Shown here in pieces: positions 46,030 to 58,217 of a DNA stretch of 64,000 nucleotides. Origin of the DNA: Hymenopellis radicata (Eukaryota; Basidiomycota; Agaricomycetes; Agaricales; Physalacriaceae); the NCBI GenBank assembly GCA_015501595.1, contig JADNRX010000168.1, positions 48,569 to 112,568 on the forward strand. Reading direction: 5' to 3'. Position 1 is the first letter of the stretch; each line of letters opens with the position of its first letter. The position numbers were made by a program, and so were the translations under genes. The notes below the pieces were generated by a model that did no database searches, was not told where the DNA came from, and was given only the letters and a program-made list of their open reading frames with translations.

Positions 46030-47317
46030 ATGGACCCATCAACTACTACGGTTGCTCAAAAAACCTACTCGTCGACTACGTTCTTGATGCCCGACTTGGA
46101 AGCAGCTTTCGCTGCTCTCCCACTCCCAAAGCATGGCCTCAATGTACATCACGAGGAGGCTTGCGCGGAATCTCGTGCGTGGATCAACCGATTCAATAAG
46201 ACGGTCTATGGCCCAAAAATGCGCGCGTTCATGGAGAATGCCAACTTTGAGCTGTTCAGTACGTTCTGTTATCCGTACGCCGGAAAGGACGGCTTACGGA
46301 CAGCCATGGACTTGGTCAGTCTTAGTCCTAAGCTGGAGTGCACCATCCTAACCCTCCCAGACGAACATGCTTTGGCTCTACGACGAGTTCACGGACACCG
46401 AGACTGGACAAGAAGCGTATAAGTCCGCCTCTGTTGTTGAACAGGCTCTCCGCGACCCTAATTTTGACGACGGATCCTGGCTTTGCCTTGTCATGAAAGA
46501 GTAAGGTTCCCCAGAGTTCCTCTCAATGGCGAACACTCAACTGCTTCAGCTTCAAGGAGCGGCACCTCGATCGTGCCGGCCCAGATACCGCACGCCGCGC
46601 AATCGAACATTTGTGTTCCTACGTCCAGCTCGTGGGAAAAGAGGCAGAACTACGCGAGCGCGAAGAAGTTTTGGACATCAGAAGTTACGTTGCGCACCGC
46701 CGTGAAAGCAGTGGTGTCAGGGGATTTTTGACCTCGTCGAGATTTGTCTGGATATCAACTTTGCCCAGGAAATCTTTGAAGACCCTGTATTCATCAGCGG
46801 ATACAATGCTGCCATGGACCTTACTTATTGGGCTAACGTATGTCTCTTTTCATACCCCTGTTTGCCGTATGTGTTGTAACATAAAATCAACAGGATCTAT
46901 ACTCCTACGACATGGAGCAGGCCAAAGGCCACGATGGTTCCAATGCCATCACGGTGATTATGAAGTCGAGGGGATTGTCGCTTCAGGCTGCTGTCGACTT
47001 CCTGGGCGGATACTGTGATGCACTTATTGACCAGTGGCAAACGGCGAGAGGCACTTTGGCCGGACGTCCAGGCGAGAAGTATCGGGACGCCGTTCGCGCC
47101 CTCGACGCCTTCGTACTCTGTACCCGTGGCAGTGTCGCGTAAGACGATTTGATTATTTATCGTGAAGTTGTGGTATGGACTTACTCGAATTTACAGATGG
47201 TACTTCACGACTAAGAGGTATTTTGGAGCGCGCAATGCAGAAATACGGAAGACTCGCTGTGTTACCCTCACGGTTCCTTTCTCCGAGACTGTGATGACTC
47301 GCGCATCCGGTTTGTGA
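46030..47317 (+). CDS. sesquiterpene synthase copy B, LTR inserted in last exon
   Basis: Class I terpene cyclase acting on farnesyl diphosphate, of the agaricomycete type. Exons 46030-46314, 46361-46500, 46550-46837, 46894-47138 and 47197 onward match copy C. Metal motifs: YDEFTD in MLWLYDEFTDTETG, and NDLYSYDME (NSE/DTE). Late motif RYFGARNAEIRKTR. Exon 3 is 288 bases against 289 in copy C; a T5 run near 46728 needs one more T to read FDLVEICLDINF. An LTR retrotransposon begins at 47290, inside the last codons. The frame then ends in the LTR at 47317, replacing the native tail (about seven residues, ending E-stop beyond 50711) with nine others. Barring the missing T, it could still be active. 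Confidence 0.88.
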
Positions 47318-47603
47318 GGGCTAGAGGAGCCGGGTCGGTCGTGTTGCAAGCTCTGTGACTCTGAGCGCGGAAGAGAACCTGTCACCCAGGTCTGGGTCCT
47401 AGCCGTGGAAACGGAAGCAGATATGGATGCTCAGCCCAGGAGAGCAAGCGTTAACGTCGCTTCATACGGGACCGCACGGCGCGTCCGGGGTGTCCAATGA
47501 CTCCAATCGTTCCTCAAGGTTAGAGAACAAGTAATCGGCAATTATGTAAGCTATCGTACTGACACACATGTACGCAACGAGTATCATACTACGAGTTCTT
47601 ACA
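47290..47603. repeat. left LTR
   Basis: Direct copy of 50402-50706. It starts TGTGATG and ends TTACA, and contains the 9-base insertion near 47494-47506. Confidence 0.9.
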
Positions 47604-50401
47604 ATACCCCCCACATGTGAGTCAGGACATGCGAGAGGAAAGAAAAAGTAGTCGGGGCTGCCGACAAAAAATTGGCCAATGTTCTGTAGTCGTCCTCCAG
47701 ATGTTCATCTGAAGGACTGTACCACATGCACTAGCAGCCATCATCACCAGTCCCAAGTCTCTAGCTCTCCCTTCTCCTTCTCCAACTCTGATGCGTTCAC
47801 GATTTAGACAATACACATGATCAACATCTTCGGTGTGTCGTCGACGGATCCTGTTATCGTCCTCCACAGACTCAGCATCAGAGCTGATGACATCTCCTTC
47901 CTTCCTTGCCTCCTCATCATCTTGGCAGTGCTGTGCCCTCCTACACTCATCGCCATCATCGCCACCTTCTCTCATCTCATACTCGACCCTATACTCCACA
48001 CTATCTCCGTCACCCCCCATCCCGCACCTGTTCCGACAGCCTCGACTCATTCGGAGGTGGGCATTCCAACTCCGAGTCTAAGCTCAACAGCTCATAAACA
48101 TCCCACCCTCCCTCCCTACACCCCCATTATTTACTCACCATCAACTCTGAGAGAAGCTCGATCAAAGAGACGGTGTGGAAATAATCCACAGTAGAGATCT
48201 AAGGGGAGGGAGAGGGCGGGTGACAATAACAACGACAATGTGTGAACAGCGCCACTGTGCTAGCAGAAACAAGATTCGGGTAGAATTATTCACTAGCAGG
48301 GTGGAAGGTACAGGTACCAGGCGGAATCAGACAGGTGCTGCTGCCAGTACAAAGAAGATGGGGAATTTTGCAAGTAGAGTGGAAGGTACCAGGCGGAATC
48401 AGACATGCACATTAGTACCTATATCTAGAAGATAATTCATCTGCAGGCTGGGGAGGGATAAGCACGGAAGAAAGAAGCAATCCAAACTTGAGATGTGTTT
48501 TGACCAGCTTTCAGGGAGCGAAAAAGCTTCCAACCTGGGTGAAGTCAAAACACAGAGATTTCGGCCCAAAGATAAGTGCGAAAAGAAGGTAATGATTGCA
48601 TTACAGGTAACGCTACATGGGTACAAGAAGAGGTCTCCACTGCCTGTCTTTCGACTGGCGGGCAACACACATTCCCGTCCGTACATGCTCGGAAACACAA
48701 CTTCCCCGCAACTTAGAGCCTACTGACTCAGAATCACCTGAGTTGTAGCTCTGCGTGCGGGAAGAGTCCTTATCCATTCCATGATGTGTGATAACGCATG
48801 CCTGACCAGGTCAGAGACTCGTCCCGAGGACTAAAGTTACCGGGCCCTTCCAGCAAGAAGCGGTCGCCACAGCCATCTTTCGACTGGCGGGCAACGCGCA
48901 ATCCCATTGTTACGCTTTCGAAGATGCGACTCCTGGATGACTTCGAAATTGTTGATTCCGAATCCGCGGGTAATAGCTTCGCGTTCCTGGGAAATCCTCG
49001 TCCGAGCCAGGTTCGTCCTCCGGCCTCATCGTCGGCTTCCTTGAGGAGTATAGCAACTCCTTATCGAGCCGGCTGAAGATGCGGTCACGCATTCTGACGT
49101 GGTTAACACGTCTTTTCGAGCTTGACTAGGATGTTGAGGCCACGGTCTGAGCAGAGGTACGAGGTCTGTTAGTTGGAGTGGATGGTGAAGATGGAGTAGG
49201 GTAGGACATCGAAGGAGCAGTCGGGCTCTGCTTGAGATCCGGACTCATCGAGCAACGTTTCAGTCACTGGCTTTCGTCTGGGTTTATGGCTGGTGCGGAT
49301 GACACCAAGTTGTTGGTGGAACAACGGCTTGCTTTCAGCAGCGCGAAAGATATGATGAGTGATGATCTCACCAACACCGATGTGTCGCCTACATATCGGG
49401 GAAAGAATAGAGGAGGCTGATGGTCTGGGATCACTCGTGGTGGTGGTTGACGATGGAATCTTCGAACGGCGACGACCGCGAGGATGGGATTCCAGCCTAA
49501 ACATCGATTCCGGGATTCCTTGATAGTATTGGGGCGACGGTAGCGAGGGAGGGCAGACTGGAGTGAATGATGCCCCAAACGCGGTGGGCAAGCCGGCACC
49601 GTGGATGGATGCAACATAGACAGGTTGCAGTCTTGGCGGAGAGCTGTGACAGTCCAATGGACACGTCGTCGAACAAATCCGCAAAGATTTAGGCAGGTGA
49701 GAGGTAAATGAGGGGAGAAACGGAAAGATTTCGTGGACCATGTCTTGACGCGCGGCAGCGGCATCTCCGAAGTGGTATGCCTGCGACCGTCAGGACAGTA
49801 AGAGTGGCGGTCAGTCATAGGCGTCGATGACGGCGTCGCCACGACGTCGAACTGCCGCCGACAACTGGCTCGACCGAAAGGTGACGCGGAAAATGATAGG
49901 GAACCTGGTTGAGGAGGTAAGGATGGTGGCAAGTGTCGGCGGCATCACCGTAAGAGATCGCGTTCTCAGCGCGGATAACGAGCGACCCGGCCAACACTCT
50001 CCAGAACGTCTCCTCAATGTCGCATTCCCCCAGCTCTCCGCCTCATCCCATGAAAGACCATCCTTGGAAGAGCACTCTCCTCTCTCCGTGACACCAACGT
50101 CCTCTGCCTATTCTCCTCCTCGGGATTGGGAGAGGGCCTAGTCATGGAGCCGTGATCGTGATCGTCGTGGTGCTCGCTGCCATTCGCATTGGCGTCGGCA
50201 AGCCTTGAGAACGTGTGCGCGTGGTGGTCTGGAAGCAGGCTCGGATACGAAGGAGGAGGGACGTGGTCTGAAAGAGTAGTCGTCCAACGAGGTTTGGAAG
50301 GTAGGTAGGTAGGTAGGAGGTAGGATGCTGGACTTGGTACGTGAAATGATGATGGGGTGACTATGACCGGCTCCTGTAGAAACCCTCGCGGTGGGCTCCA
50401 T

Positions 50402-50706
50402 TGTGATGACTCGCGCATCCGGTTTGTGAGGGCTAGAGGAGCCGGGTCGGTCGTGTTGCAAGCTCTGTGACTCTGAGCGCGGAAGAGAACCTGTCACCCA
50501 GGTCTGGGTCCTAGCCGTGGAAACGGAAGCAGATATGGATGCTCAGCCCAGGAGAGCAAGCGTTAACGTCGCTTCATACGGGACCGCACGGCGCGTCCGG
50601 GGTGTCCAATCGTTCCTCAAGGTTAGAGAACAAGTAATCGGCAATTATGTAAGCTATCGTACTGACACACATGTACGCAACGAGTATCATACTACGAGTT
50701 CTTACA
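50402..50706. repeat. right LTR
   Basis: Direct copy of the left LTR without the 9-base duplication. It is followed by GAGAC and then the displaced tail of terpene synthase B (CTGTTAGTCTTACAGAATAG). Confidence 0.9.
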
Positions 50707-50711
50707 GAGAC

Positions 50712-52226
50712 TGTTAGTCTTACAGAATAGATTGACCACGAGTATACGTACTGGGTCTGGGGTTAAAGGAGTTCCGTTCAGCTTAATGATAAGTGTTGAG
50801 TTCAACCATTTCCCTTCGTCAATTCACAAACCCCTGGGGCCCAGGATTTCCGAGTGGCAGTTGAGTATCACTGACATTAATCATGCCTGACGTCCCTCGA
50901 ACTATCTTTGAATGTGAGGGAGTGCCCGAATAGGTGTCTTTTCCACAACCCACCTGACTTTCGACATAACCATTGGCATCATGGTGTGATTAGGTTTGAA
51001 CACACACTCTGCCAAGTTCTCACATTACAAGGCCAGAGAAAAGATACATCAGTAGGAAACGGAACGATCAACTCAACCAGGAGTGGGGGGAGAGAGACAC
51101 AGCTCTTTGAATAGAACGCTGCGTTGGGAGCCCACGTGCGCCCATTTCACGCGTCTCCCGTATCGTGGGCGCACTGAATGCATGCCCAGGACGTTGTCTG
51201 GCGGGGAGGGGTTGATCTTATCGCCTGCGATGTCCACGGCGTCGGGCCGGGTTTCACGTCCTGCTTCTCTCACTGAGGATGTGCTATCCCAGTACCTTTT
51301 CGATCTCCCTGTCATTCAAGCCTTCCAACTCTTCGCCGCTATTGTTGTAGTGTCTTCTCATCACCTCTTGGCAGTGGCTTATGCAGCCCGTCTTCATGTA
51401 TTGCAAAAATGCATGCTTCGAATGCTGCCAAGCTACTTCATTATTGGACCGGGCCTCATTTGAACGTGCGCCATGTAAAGCAGTGATTCGCAGTCCGCCA
51501 ATTAGGCACGTCTGCATACGAGGGCGTTGAAACGTGCTCAAAATATCGAGGAAGCGCTGACAGAGCCTTCGTTTGACTGGTAATACTAATGCTTCAACTT
51601 CTTCCCAGTCTCAGTGTCGGCCGTTCCAAGAGCCGATAGACCAACGATAAGTAGACCTGGAAGCAACCTTGAAGTATAGACTAAGAATCTCTCGGTGATA
51701 GCCGAGAGCGCGGAGTTCCAATCTGTTGATCACCTAGCATGCTTTCGAACTTCCACCATGTACTGACTCCAAGTTTCGCTCGAAATGAGACGTACCGACC
51801 TTCCGACAAGCAACCAATGTGCGAGTTTATCTACTGGAGCTCACAGCCTTCCACATTTTAACAATCTCAGGCAGTCATCGCCGTTATGCATCTTCGCGGC
51901 ACTCGACTATTCCCGGCCGCGCCGTAGGCCACTGGACCGTTCCGCACCTCATAGTTGCTACTGCTTTACAGGCACTCGCTGATATGGATATCCCTGGTGA
52001 AAAGTAAAAACACCTTCTGGATTGAACCTGCCAGCTCATTCAGTATTTGCCGTCGTACAGTGGCGTTTAACCCTGAAGGCGCGACACGTCTGGTTTTGTC
52101 TTGCATCCTAGTATACTTGCAAGTGTTTCATCTGCATTTAACTCGTGGTGCGTTTCTAACCCTCACCTTCTTCAGTATATAACTTCGTTGAAGTTTCCGG
52201 AATGCACCCACCAACTACCGGAAGTC
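50712..52226 (+). other. displaced tail of synthase B and spacer before copy C
   Basis: 50711-50729 is the severed coding end of copy B (GTT AGT CTT ACA GAA TAG follows the ACT codon split by the insertion). Then come about 1.5 kb without a gene I trust. The block 51266-51325 resembles the region upstream of copy A. A frame of 126 codons at 51083-51463 includes a hydrophobic stretch but has no known family. Confidence 0.5.
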
Positions 52227-53470
52227 ATGGTTGCCCAAGAAATCTACTCATCGACCACCTTTTTGATGCCCGACTTGGAAGCAGATCTTTCTGTTTTCCC
52301 TGACAATGGCCTTAATGTACATCACGAGGAAGCTCGTGTCGGATCTCGCGCATGGATCAACAGCTTCAACAGGACGGTCTACGGTCCTAAAATGCGCGCG
52401 TTGATGGACAACTGCAACTTCGAGCTTATCAATTCGTACTGTTATCCATACGCCGAAAAGGATGGCTTACGAGCCGCTATGGACTTGGTATGTCTCCTCT
52501 TAAGATATCAGACACCATCCTAACCCTCCCAGACGAACATGCTTTGGGTCTACGACGAGATCACGGACACCGAGAGTGGTCAAGAAGCGCATAAGTCCGC
52601 CTCTGTTGTTGAACGGACTCTCCGAGACCCTGATTTTGACGACGGATCCTGGCTTTGCCTTGCCATAAAAGAGTAAGGTTACTCAGAGTTCCTTTCAACG
52701 GCGAACACTCAACTGCTTCTCCAGCTTCAAGGATCGGTACTTCGATCGTGCAGGCCCAGATACCGCACGCCGCTTAATCGACCATTTGTGTTCCTATGCT
52801 CGCACTGTGGGTAAAGAGGCAGAACTTCGCGAGCGCGGCGAAATTTTGGACATCCGAAGCTACAGCGCATTCCGCCGTGAAATCGGAGGCGTCAAGCCTT
52901 GCTTTGACCTCGTCGAGTATTGCCTAGACATCAGTCTTCCCCAGGATGTCTTTGAAGACCCGGTGTTCGTGAGCGGCTATACGGCTGCGATGGACCACAT
53001 CGGTTGCGCTAACGTACGGTTCTTTACGGTCGGTACTTTGGTGTGCGTTCTAACCTGGACCAATTAGGATCTGTACTCTTATAACGTGGAGCAGGCTAAA
53101 CACCTTGACGGCGTTAATATCATTACGGTGATCATGAAGGCCAAGGGCTTAGGACTTCAGGCCGCTGTCGACTTCCTTGGCGGATACTGTGCAGCGCTCG
53201 TTGGCCAATGGCAGACGGCAAGAGACACGCTATCTGGACGCCCAGGCGAGAAGTATAGCGACGCTGTTCGCGTCCTCGACGCGTTCGGAGACTGGATGCG
53301 CGGCAATATTGTGTAAGGCAATGAGATTACCTTGTGCTAGAGACTTACTTGCACTTTAGATGGAGCTTTGCGACCGAAAGGTATTTTGGAGCGCGCGCCA
53401 CCGAAATACGAAAACTCGCCGTGTTGCGCTCAAGGTCCCATTTACCGCGACTATTCATCTGAAGGAATAG
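52227..53470 (+). CDS. sesquiterpene synthase copy C, nearly intact
   Basis: Class I cyclase of farnesyl diphosphate (agaricomycete sesquiterpene synthase). Exons 52227-52487, 52533-52672, 52725-53013, 53068-53312 and 53360 to the end join in phase to about 340 residues. Metal motifs are YDEITD (in MLWVYDEITDTESG) and NDLYSYNVE. ELRERGEILDIRSY and RYFGARATEIRK are also typical. At the C-terminus CGAAAACTCGCC lacks one A relative to the frame giving VALKVPFTATIHLKE. As written it stops at 53462; corrected, at 53470. Only the last 20 residues differ, so the fold should be unaffected. The product skeleton (for example protoilludene type) cannot be told from sequence alone. Confidence 0.9.
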
Positions 53471-53730
53471 ACTGAGCATATACATTATGTGGTCTTGTAT
53501 TTGTACGTCTCCGTCTGGGTAGACATTGCCAGTGATCAACATAACTCTTCTGATTTCTCGCCCGGTTCTTAGTACTTAGCCAATATGCGACTTACTCTCT
53601 TGGGCTAGTGTAGCACGTATCTCATCAAGTGACAAACGGAGGTAATTGTACTTTGGTTTCTCTCCGGAGAGCCGTTATACACACCGTCACAAAGTACAAT
53701 AACAGTATTGCAAAGATATTTGAAGTACGA

Positions 53731-55461
53731 CTAGCTATGGCCGATGATTGGTTGCGCCTTGTAATGTTCTTCCAAGTAAGACACCTCTTCCGGAGTCATC
53801 TTGACGTGAACAGCACCTGTATGTTGTTTAAGCCTGTGAAGCAACAACGCACATTCACCAGACACATACCAACGATATCTTGAAGATTCTTGAGAGACGT
53901 TGTCCCGACAATCGGAGCGGCGACACCTGAGTAAGAAAAGCGGAAATGTTGGAACAGATACTTCTCACAGCTTCTCACACACGTGACCACTCACAGTCTT
54001 TGTGCATGATCCAGGCAAGGGCGATCTGCGCCATGCTGACATCCTTCTTGATGGACAATTCCTCGACACTAGGACTCAGTGAGTAGGGGAAACCGAACAC
54101 AGCAAGAAGCTAACCGATTGACAACGGTTTCGAACCATTCTCCTTTGAGGTCATACATCGGCATCCAACTGAGAGGAAGTTGGTGCAGATGTTTCAGATG
54201 GCAAATAGAACACGTACTTGTCAATCTCGCCGCGCCTACTTGCTTTCTGTTTCTCAAGAGAACGAGCCAAAAGGCCACGGGCGAGCGGGGACCAGGGAAT
54301 CGAGCCAACGCCAAACATCTAGAGTCGTTTAGACTCGACGCGGCAGTGAAGACAAGGCTCACCTTGAGGGTCGGGAACATCTCGCGTTCCTCTTCACGGT
54401 AGATCAGCGAATAATGATTCTGCATGGAGATGAAAGGTGTTAAATGGTTGGTGATAGCATAGTCTATGGAACTCTTCAGCAAAATATTAACAGAAAGGCC
54501 AAGAGACGTACTCTGCATGGCATGAACTACAATTCGCCAGTAAATTAGAGTATCGGCCGAACATGAAATGACGAGACTGACACTGGTAGGCAAAGCACGA
54601 GGACATTCCGAGATAACGAACATAGCCAGCTTTGACAACATCATGCAAGGCTTGCATCTACCATACAAATTGAGAAGAAAGCGAAAACCCACGAGACTAT
54701 GGCTTACTGTTTCCGCAATTGGAGTCTCGGTGTCAAATCGGTGACCTGGTCCACATTTTCAGAACTCTGTTCTTGCGGCACAATTATTGCCTACATACAC
54801 TGAAGAACATCGATGTAGTCCAACTGAAGTCGTTCCAGACTGCGCTTGACGGAATCGAAAATGTGCTGAAATGGACGATATAAGCCTCAAATAGCGAAAA
54901 GATGTCATTTGTTCACCTTTCTATTCAGGCCGTGCTGGTTGACGTATCCCATCTGGTCGAGATTCATGGTGGGGAGCCACTGATCGCCCGGTCGACGCAT
55001 AACAGGGACATAGACCTTCGTCATGATGACAATCTCCTCGCGAGGAAGTTCGAACTGTTTGATAGCCTTGCCTAGGATGATTTCCGAGAGGCCGTTAGAG
55101 TACGCCTATTGTAGCATTACACGAAGGCGGAAGATGGTGGAGAGCGCCGGCGCTCACATTCGCGGTGTCAAAGGTATTGATGCCCAAATCATAGCTATGA
55201 GTGCGAGGGTATGAGACGAGGTTTGGCGCGTCAAAGAAACGCCTTACGCGGCTTTGATCTGCTGCAGTCCCTCTTCTTCGCCTACGATCCACGGTTGATA
55301 TTCAGAAGAGCCATAGCTCATACAGCCGAGGATGATTCGAGAAACTGTCAGTCCAGAAGAGCCCAAAGTCACTGTAGAAAGACAATCATTTACAGTGCTG
55401 GCAATACAGTGAGGAACGGACCGTAGACCATGTTCTTCGAGTGCTCGGAAGCGGAATCCAT
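53731..55461 (-). CDS. aldo/keto reductase beside the terpene synthases
   Basis: NADP(H)-dependent reductase of the AKR superfamily. The start at 55461 (MDSASEHSKNMVY) joins VTLGSSGLTVSRIILGCMSY. The tetrad is present: Asp and Tyr in INTFDTAN-AYSNG (split by an intron), Lys in EIVIMTKVYVPVM and His in CHRFDTETP. Then YVRYLGMSSC, ISMQNHYSLIYREEEREMFP, the 'SIPWSPLARGLLAR' loop and AAPIVGTTSLKNLQDI. The last exon is AVHVKMTPEEVSYLEEHYKA and TAG at 53731. There are about ten short introns and no frame break seen. Its position between synthase C and a P450/SDR pair suggests a tailoring enzyme, but related AKRs are also general detoxifiers. Confidence 0.85.
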
Positions 55462-55703
55462 TGCTTAGGAGTTTGTAGAGAAAAGCAGAGAAAAGCGAGG
55501 AAGGTAAGAATCCAGAAACTGGGAGACGATTCATATCTGTATATTCGGGAAACATGACGGCAGAGGTCAACAAGGAAATGAATGGACATCTCCATGTGAC
55601 ATGTCGGTATTTCCCATTTCCGTCGGGAAATCACAAGGCTGAGTCAGACCGTCCAAATAGGGAAATACGCCGACCTGTGCTCTAAAATTAGAACTTTGAA
55701 CTT

Positions 55704-56276
55704 TCTAGTCTCGTGATACCTTCCTTTCGCGGACCCTACCCTAAAAGGGAACCCTTCCACGAAAGTCTGGGCTGCTTCCATGCAAAAACGGGGGTAGCGC
55801 CTTCGGGTTTTCCCGGGCTTACACAACGCTTTCTGCACCTTCGTCAATGACTTTGCCCTTGTAGTTTTTTGTAAATAATACAACCTAGCACTATATACAT
55901 ACAATCTACAATGACTATTTGTCTTTAAGCGGGACAGCAGACTATTTCTTCGCTCAGAGGGAGCGAATGCTTTCCACGTGGCTGGCCTGTCCCAATTCGG
56001 ATGCCTGCACTCAGAGTGGTTGTAGACATGTTGATAGGTCACAAAAATTGATTACTTGGACAGATATATCACATAATGACTAGTATACATTACTTCAGAA
56101 AGGAAATGACTTCGGGAGGCGCTTGGGAGCCCGAAAGAAAGTGTCGAGCAAGGCTTGTGTAAGCTCGGGAAAACCCGAAGGCGCTACCCCCCGTTTTTGC
56201 ATGGAAGCAGCCCAGACTTTCGTGGAAGGGTTCCCTTTTAGGGTAGGGTCCGCGAAAGGAAGGTATCACGAGACTA
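55704..56276. repeat. long inverted repeat, arms about 122 bp, spacer 328 bp
   Basis: The left arm 55704-55826 and right arm 56155-56276 are near-identical reverse complements, for example ACCCTACCCTAAAAGGGAAC against GTTCCCTTTTAGGGTAGGGT. Differences are few; one is five versus six Gs in the run near 55790. Both arms are open in one frame and encode the same peptide (FCMEAAQTFVEGFPFRVGSA). No target duplication or known terminal motif is visible outside the arms. Confidence 0.85.
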
Positions 56277-56876
56277 TGAACTTTCAACATAACCACATGA
56301 TCTTCATCTTCGTCTGGTGTAGCAAGCGTCTTTCGAGCATGGACGTCCCACGTTTCCTCTTTTTTTTGCACGTTTTTAGCCCTACCCTCACGTTGACTTG
56401 TTCAAACTGCTTTCGAAGTACGCCAGTTCGAAAAAACTTTCGGAGTCCTGCCATCTGCATCTGAAGATTCAGATAGCTGCTTCTCCGTTTGATTGTGGGT
56501 GTTTCCGGGTCCGATCAAGTTGCGCGGATTCCGTGTATTCATTCTGTGAAATGGGCAGTGTACCACTAGTGGGAGACGGTTAACTCGGGAAAGATGTAGT
56601 ACCACTCCCACACTTGATGCTCTGAAAGAGCTTTCGTAAGTTTCCACCTAGATCCTTGTGGTATGAAGAGCTTCGGGCGCATCGAATACTACGGATGCCA
56701 GCTCTTCTGGCGTAACAGATGACGAGTTAAACCAGTTCGGACATCTGGTTCTCCAAAAGACAAAAACTGTTCGTCCGATATCAGTTCAAATGGTAAGTCT
56801 AGCTTTTGCTCTAAGAGCCGCTCTTCCCTCAGACTTTTGCCTCAGGTCTCTCGCACAATACCTACCATGATTGCGA

Positions 56877-58217
56877 TCCCGTTTCCAACGACTATATTGT
56901 CTTAGCCGCCCTAGCGACTGTCGTGCTCACAGTTCTCGTCTTTCCCAAACGCCGGCATTCACACCCTGGACCGCCAGGATGGCCTATTATCGGAAACATC
57001 TTTGAATTGCCCACCAAGGAGTCTTGGAAGGCTTATCTCAACTGGAGCAAGCAGTACGGTACGCATAAAGCTCCAGTGACCTTCTCCGCCTCCCGCAGAT
57101 GCATGCCTTTACAGACTCGGATGTGCTCAGCATGCGCGTTCCGGGGGCGCGCTTATTTGTCCTGAACTCTGCTGAAGCTATCCAAGGGTTGCTCATCAAG
57201 CGCTCGAGTATTTACTCTGACAGGTACGTTTTTCCACTGAAATGATTCTGTACTTGCTACTGACATTCTCTATCCTGCAGGCCTCGATCTACAATGTTGA
57301 ACGAACTGTAGGCAACAGCATTTTTTTGTTGACGTTCTAAAGAGTTTCAGGATTCGTACAACGTGGATGATGGTCTTCATGAATTATGACGACCGCTGGA
57401 AAGGTTGTTCATCTGTATCTTCTATCTTGCCGCGTACCTTACTGATAGCAATTCTGGAGACTGTTGCTATTCTTTCCAACTTCGTGTTGGCTATGGCGGG
57501 TCACCCGGAGGTCCAAGAGAAAGCCCACAGCACCCTGGACGCGCACTTGCGAGGTCAAAGACTCCCGGATTTCAGCGACTTCGGTGGCCGCATTCCCTAC
57601 ATCGACGCGGTTGTTAGCGAAGTTCTGCGGTGGAATCCTGCGACGCCGTTCGCTGTCTATCATGTCTCGAGCGACACAGACGTTTACAAGGGCTACGAGA
57701 TTCCCCATTCCTAACATTTGGGCCCTCCTTCGTCAAGAGTCGGGTTTCGGACCCAACACTGACAAGTTCACTGGCCTCCCGGATCGTTTCTTGAAAGCCG
57801 ATGGAGATCTCAATCCCGATATCCTGAACTTGGACATCGCATTTGGATTTGGTAGACGTTCCTGCCCAGGACGAGGTAACTCAGGTAAGCTTGTATGACA
57901 TGCCAAAGAAAGCTCAGCCCTCACGCTAATTTACTAGTGATGGGTCGAGATACAGTGTGGATCATGGTAGCGTCGATGCTCGCGGCCTATGAGATCTGCG
58001 ATCCCGTAGACCTGTCGGGCAAGGGCATTACGCCCCAGACGGAGTTGGAGTTCACTAATGCTATGGTTAGGTAAGTGCATAGTGTCGATCTGTTGATTCG
58101 TTTCTCAAGGCGGGTTGATACAGTTTTGCTCCTCCCTTTAAAGTTTCGTTCAAGCCTCGCATCTCCGAGAGTATGATTACCGACAATCTCACCGATGTAC
58201 ACGCCACGTGTTCTTAG
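56877..58217 (+). pseudogene. cytochrome P450 with deleted middle
   Basis: Microsomal P450 of a fungal secondary-metabolism type. Present: N-terminal membrane segment (YIVLAALATVVLTVLVF), PPGWPIIGNIFELP, VLSMRVPGARLFVLNSAEAI, TTWMMVFMNYDDRW. Then the sequence jumps to late I-helix material (ILSNFVLAMAGHPEVQEKAH), VSEVLRWNPATPF, and the haem-ligand loop FGFGRRSCPGR. About 170 residues are missing between the C-helix region and the I-helix, including the AGxDT oxygen-activation motif. A shorter deletion with a frame change follows GYEIP. The only ATG (56877) is out of frame with the membrane segment. It cannot make an active enzyme. Confidence 0.85.

Larger units (their letters stand above)
47290..50706. 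mobile_element. non-autonomous LTR retrotransposon inserted in terpene synthase B
   Basis: Two direct LTRs (47290-47603, 314 bases; 50402-50706, 305 bases) begin TGTGATGACT and end TTCTTACA (TG...CA). They are nearly identical apart from a 9-base tandem insertion, CCAATGACTCCAATCG against CCAATCG. The element is flanked by a 5-base duplication GAGAC (47285-47289 and 50707-50711). The 2.8-kb interior has no gag, protease, reverse transcriptase or integrase frame that I recognise, so it is of the TRIM/LARD type. The interior has internal repeats, for example CTTTCGACTGGCGGGCAAC near 48645 and 48887, and GGTACCAGGCGGAATCAGAC near 48315 and 48387. Orientation is not determined. Confidence 0.9.

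Noticed and set aside
47817..48194. Hydrophobic 125-codon frame inside the LTR element as a gag or envelope-like gene
   Set aside because: No zinc knuckle, protease or other retroelement motif. It is a compositionally biased (CAT/CTC-rich) stretch that is open in several frames.
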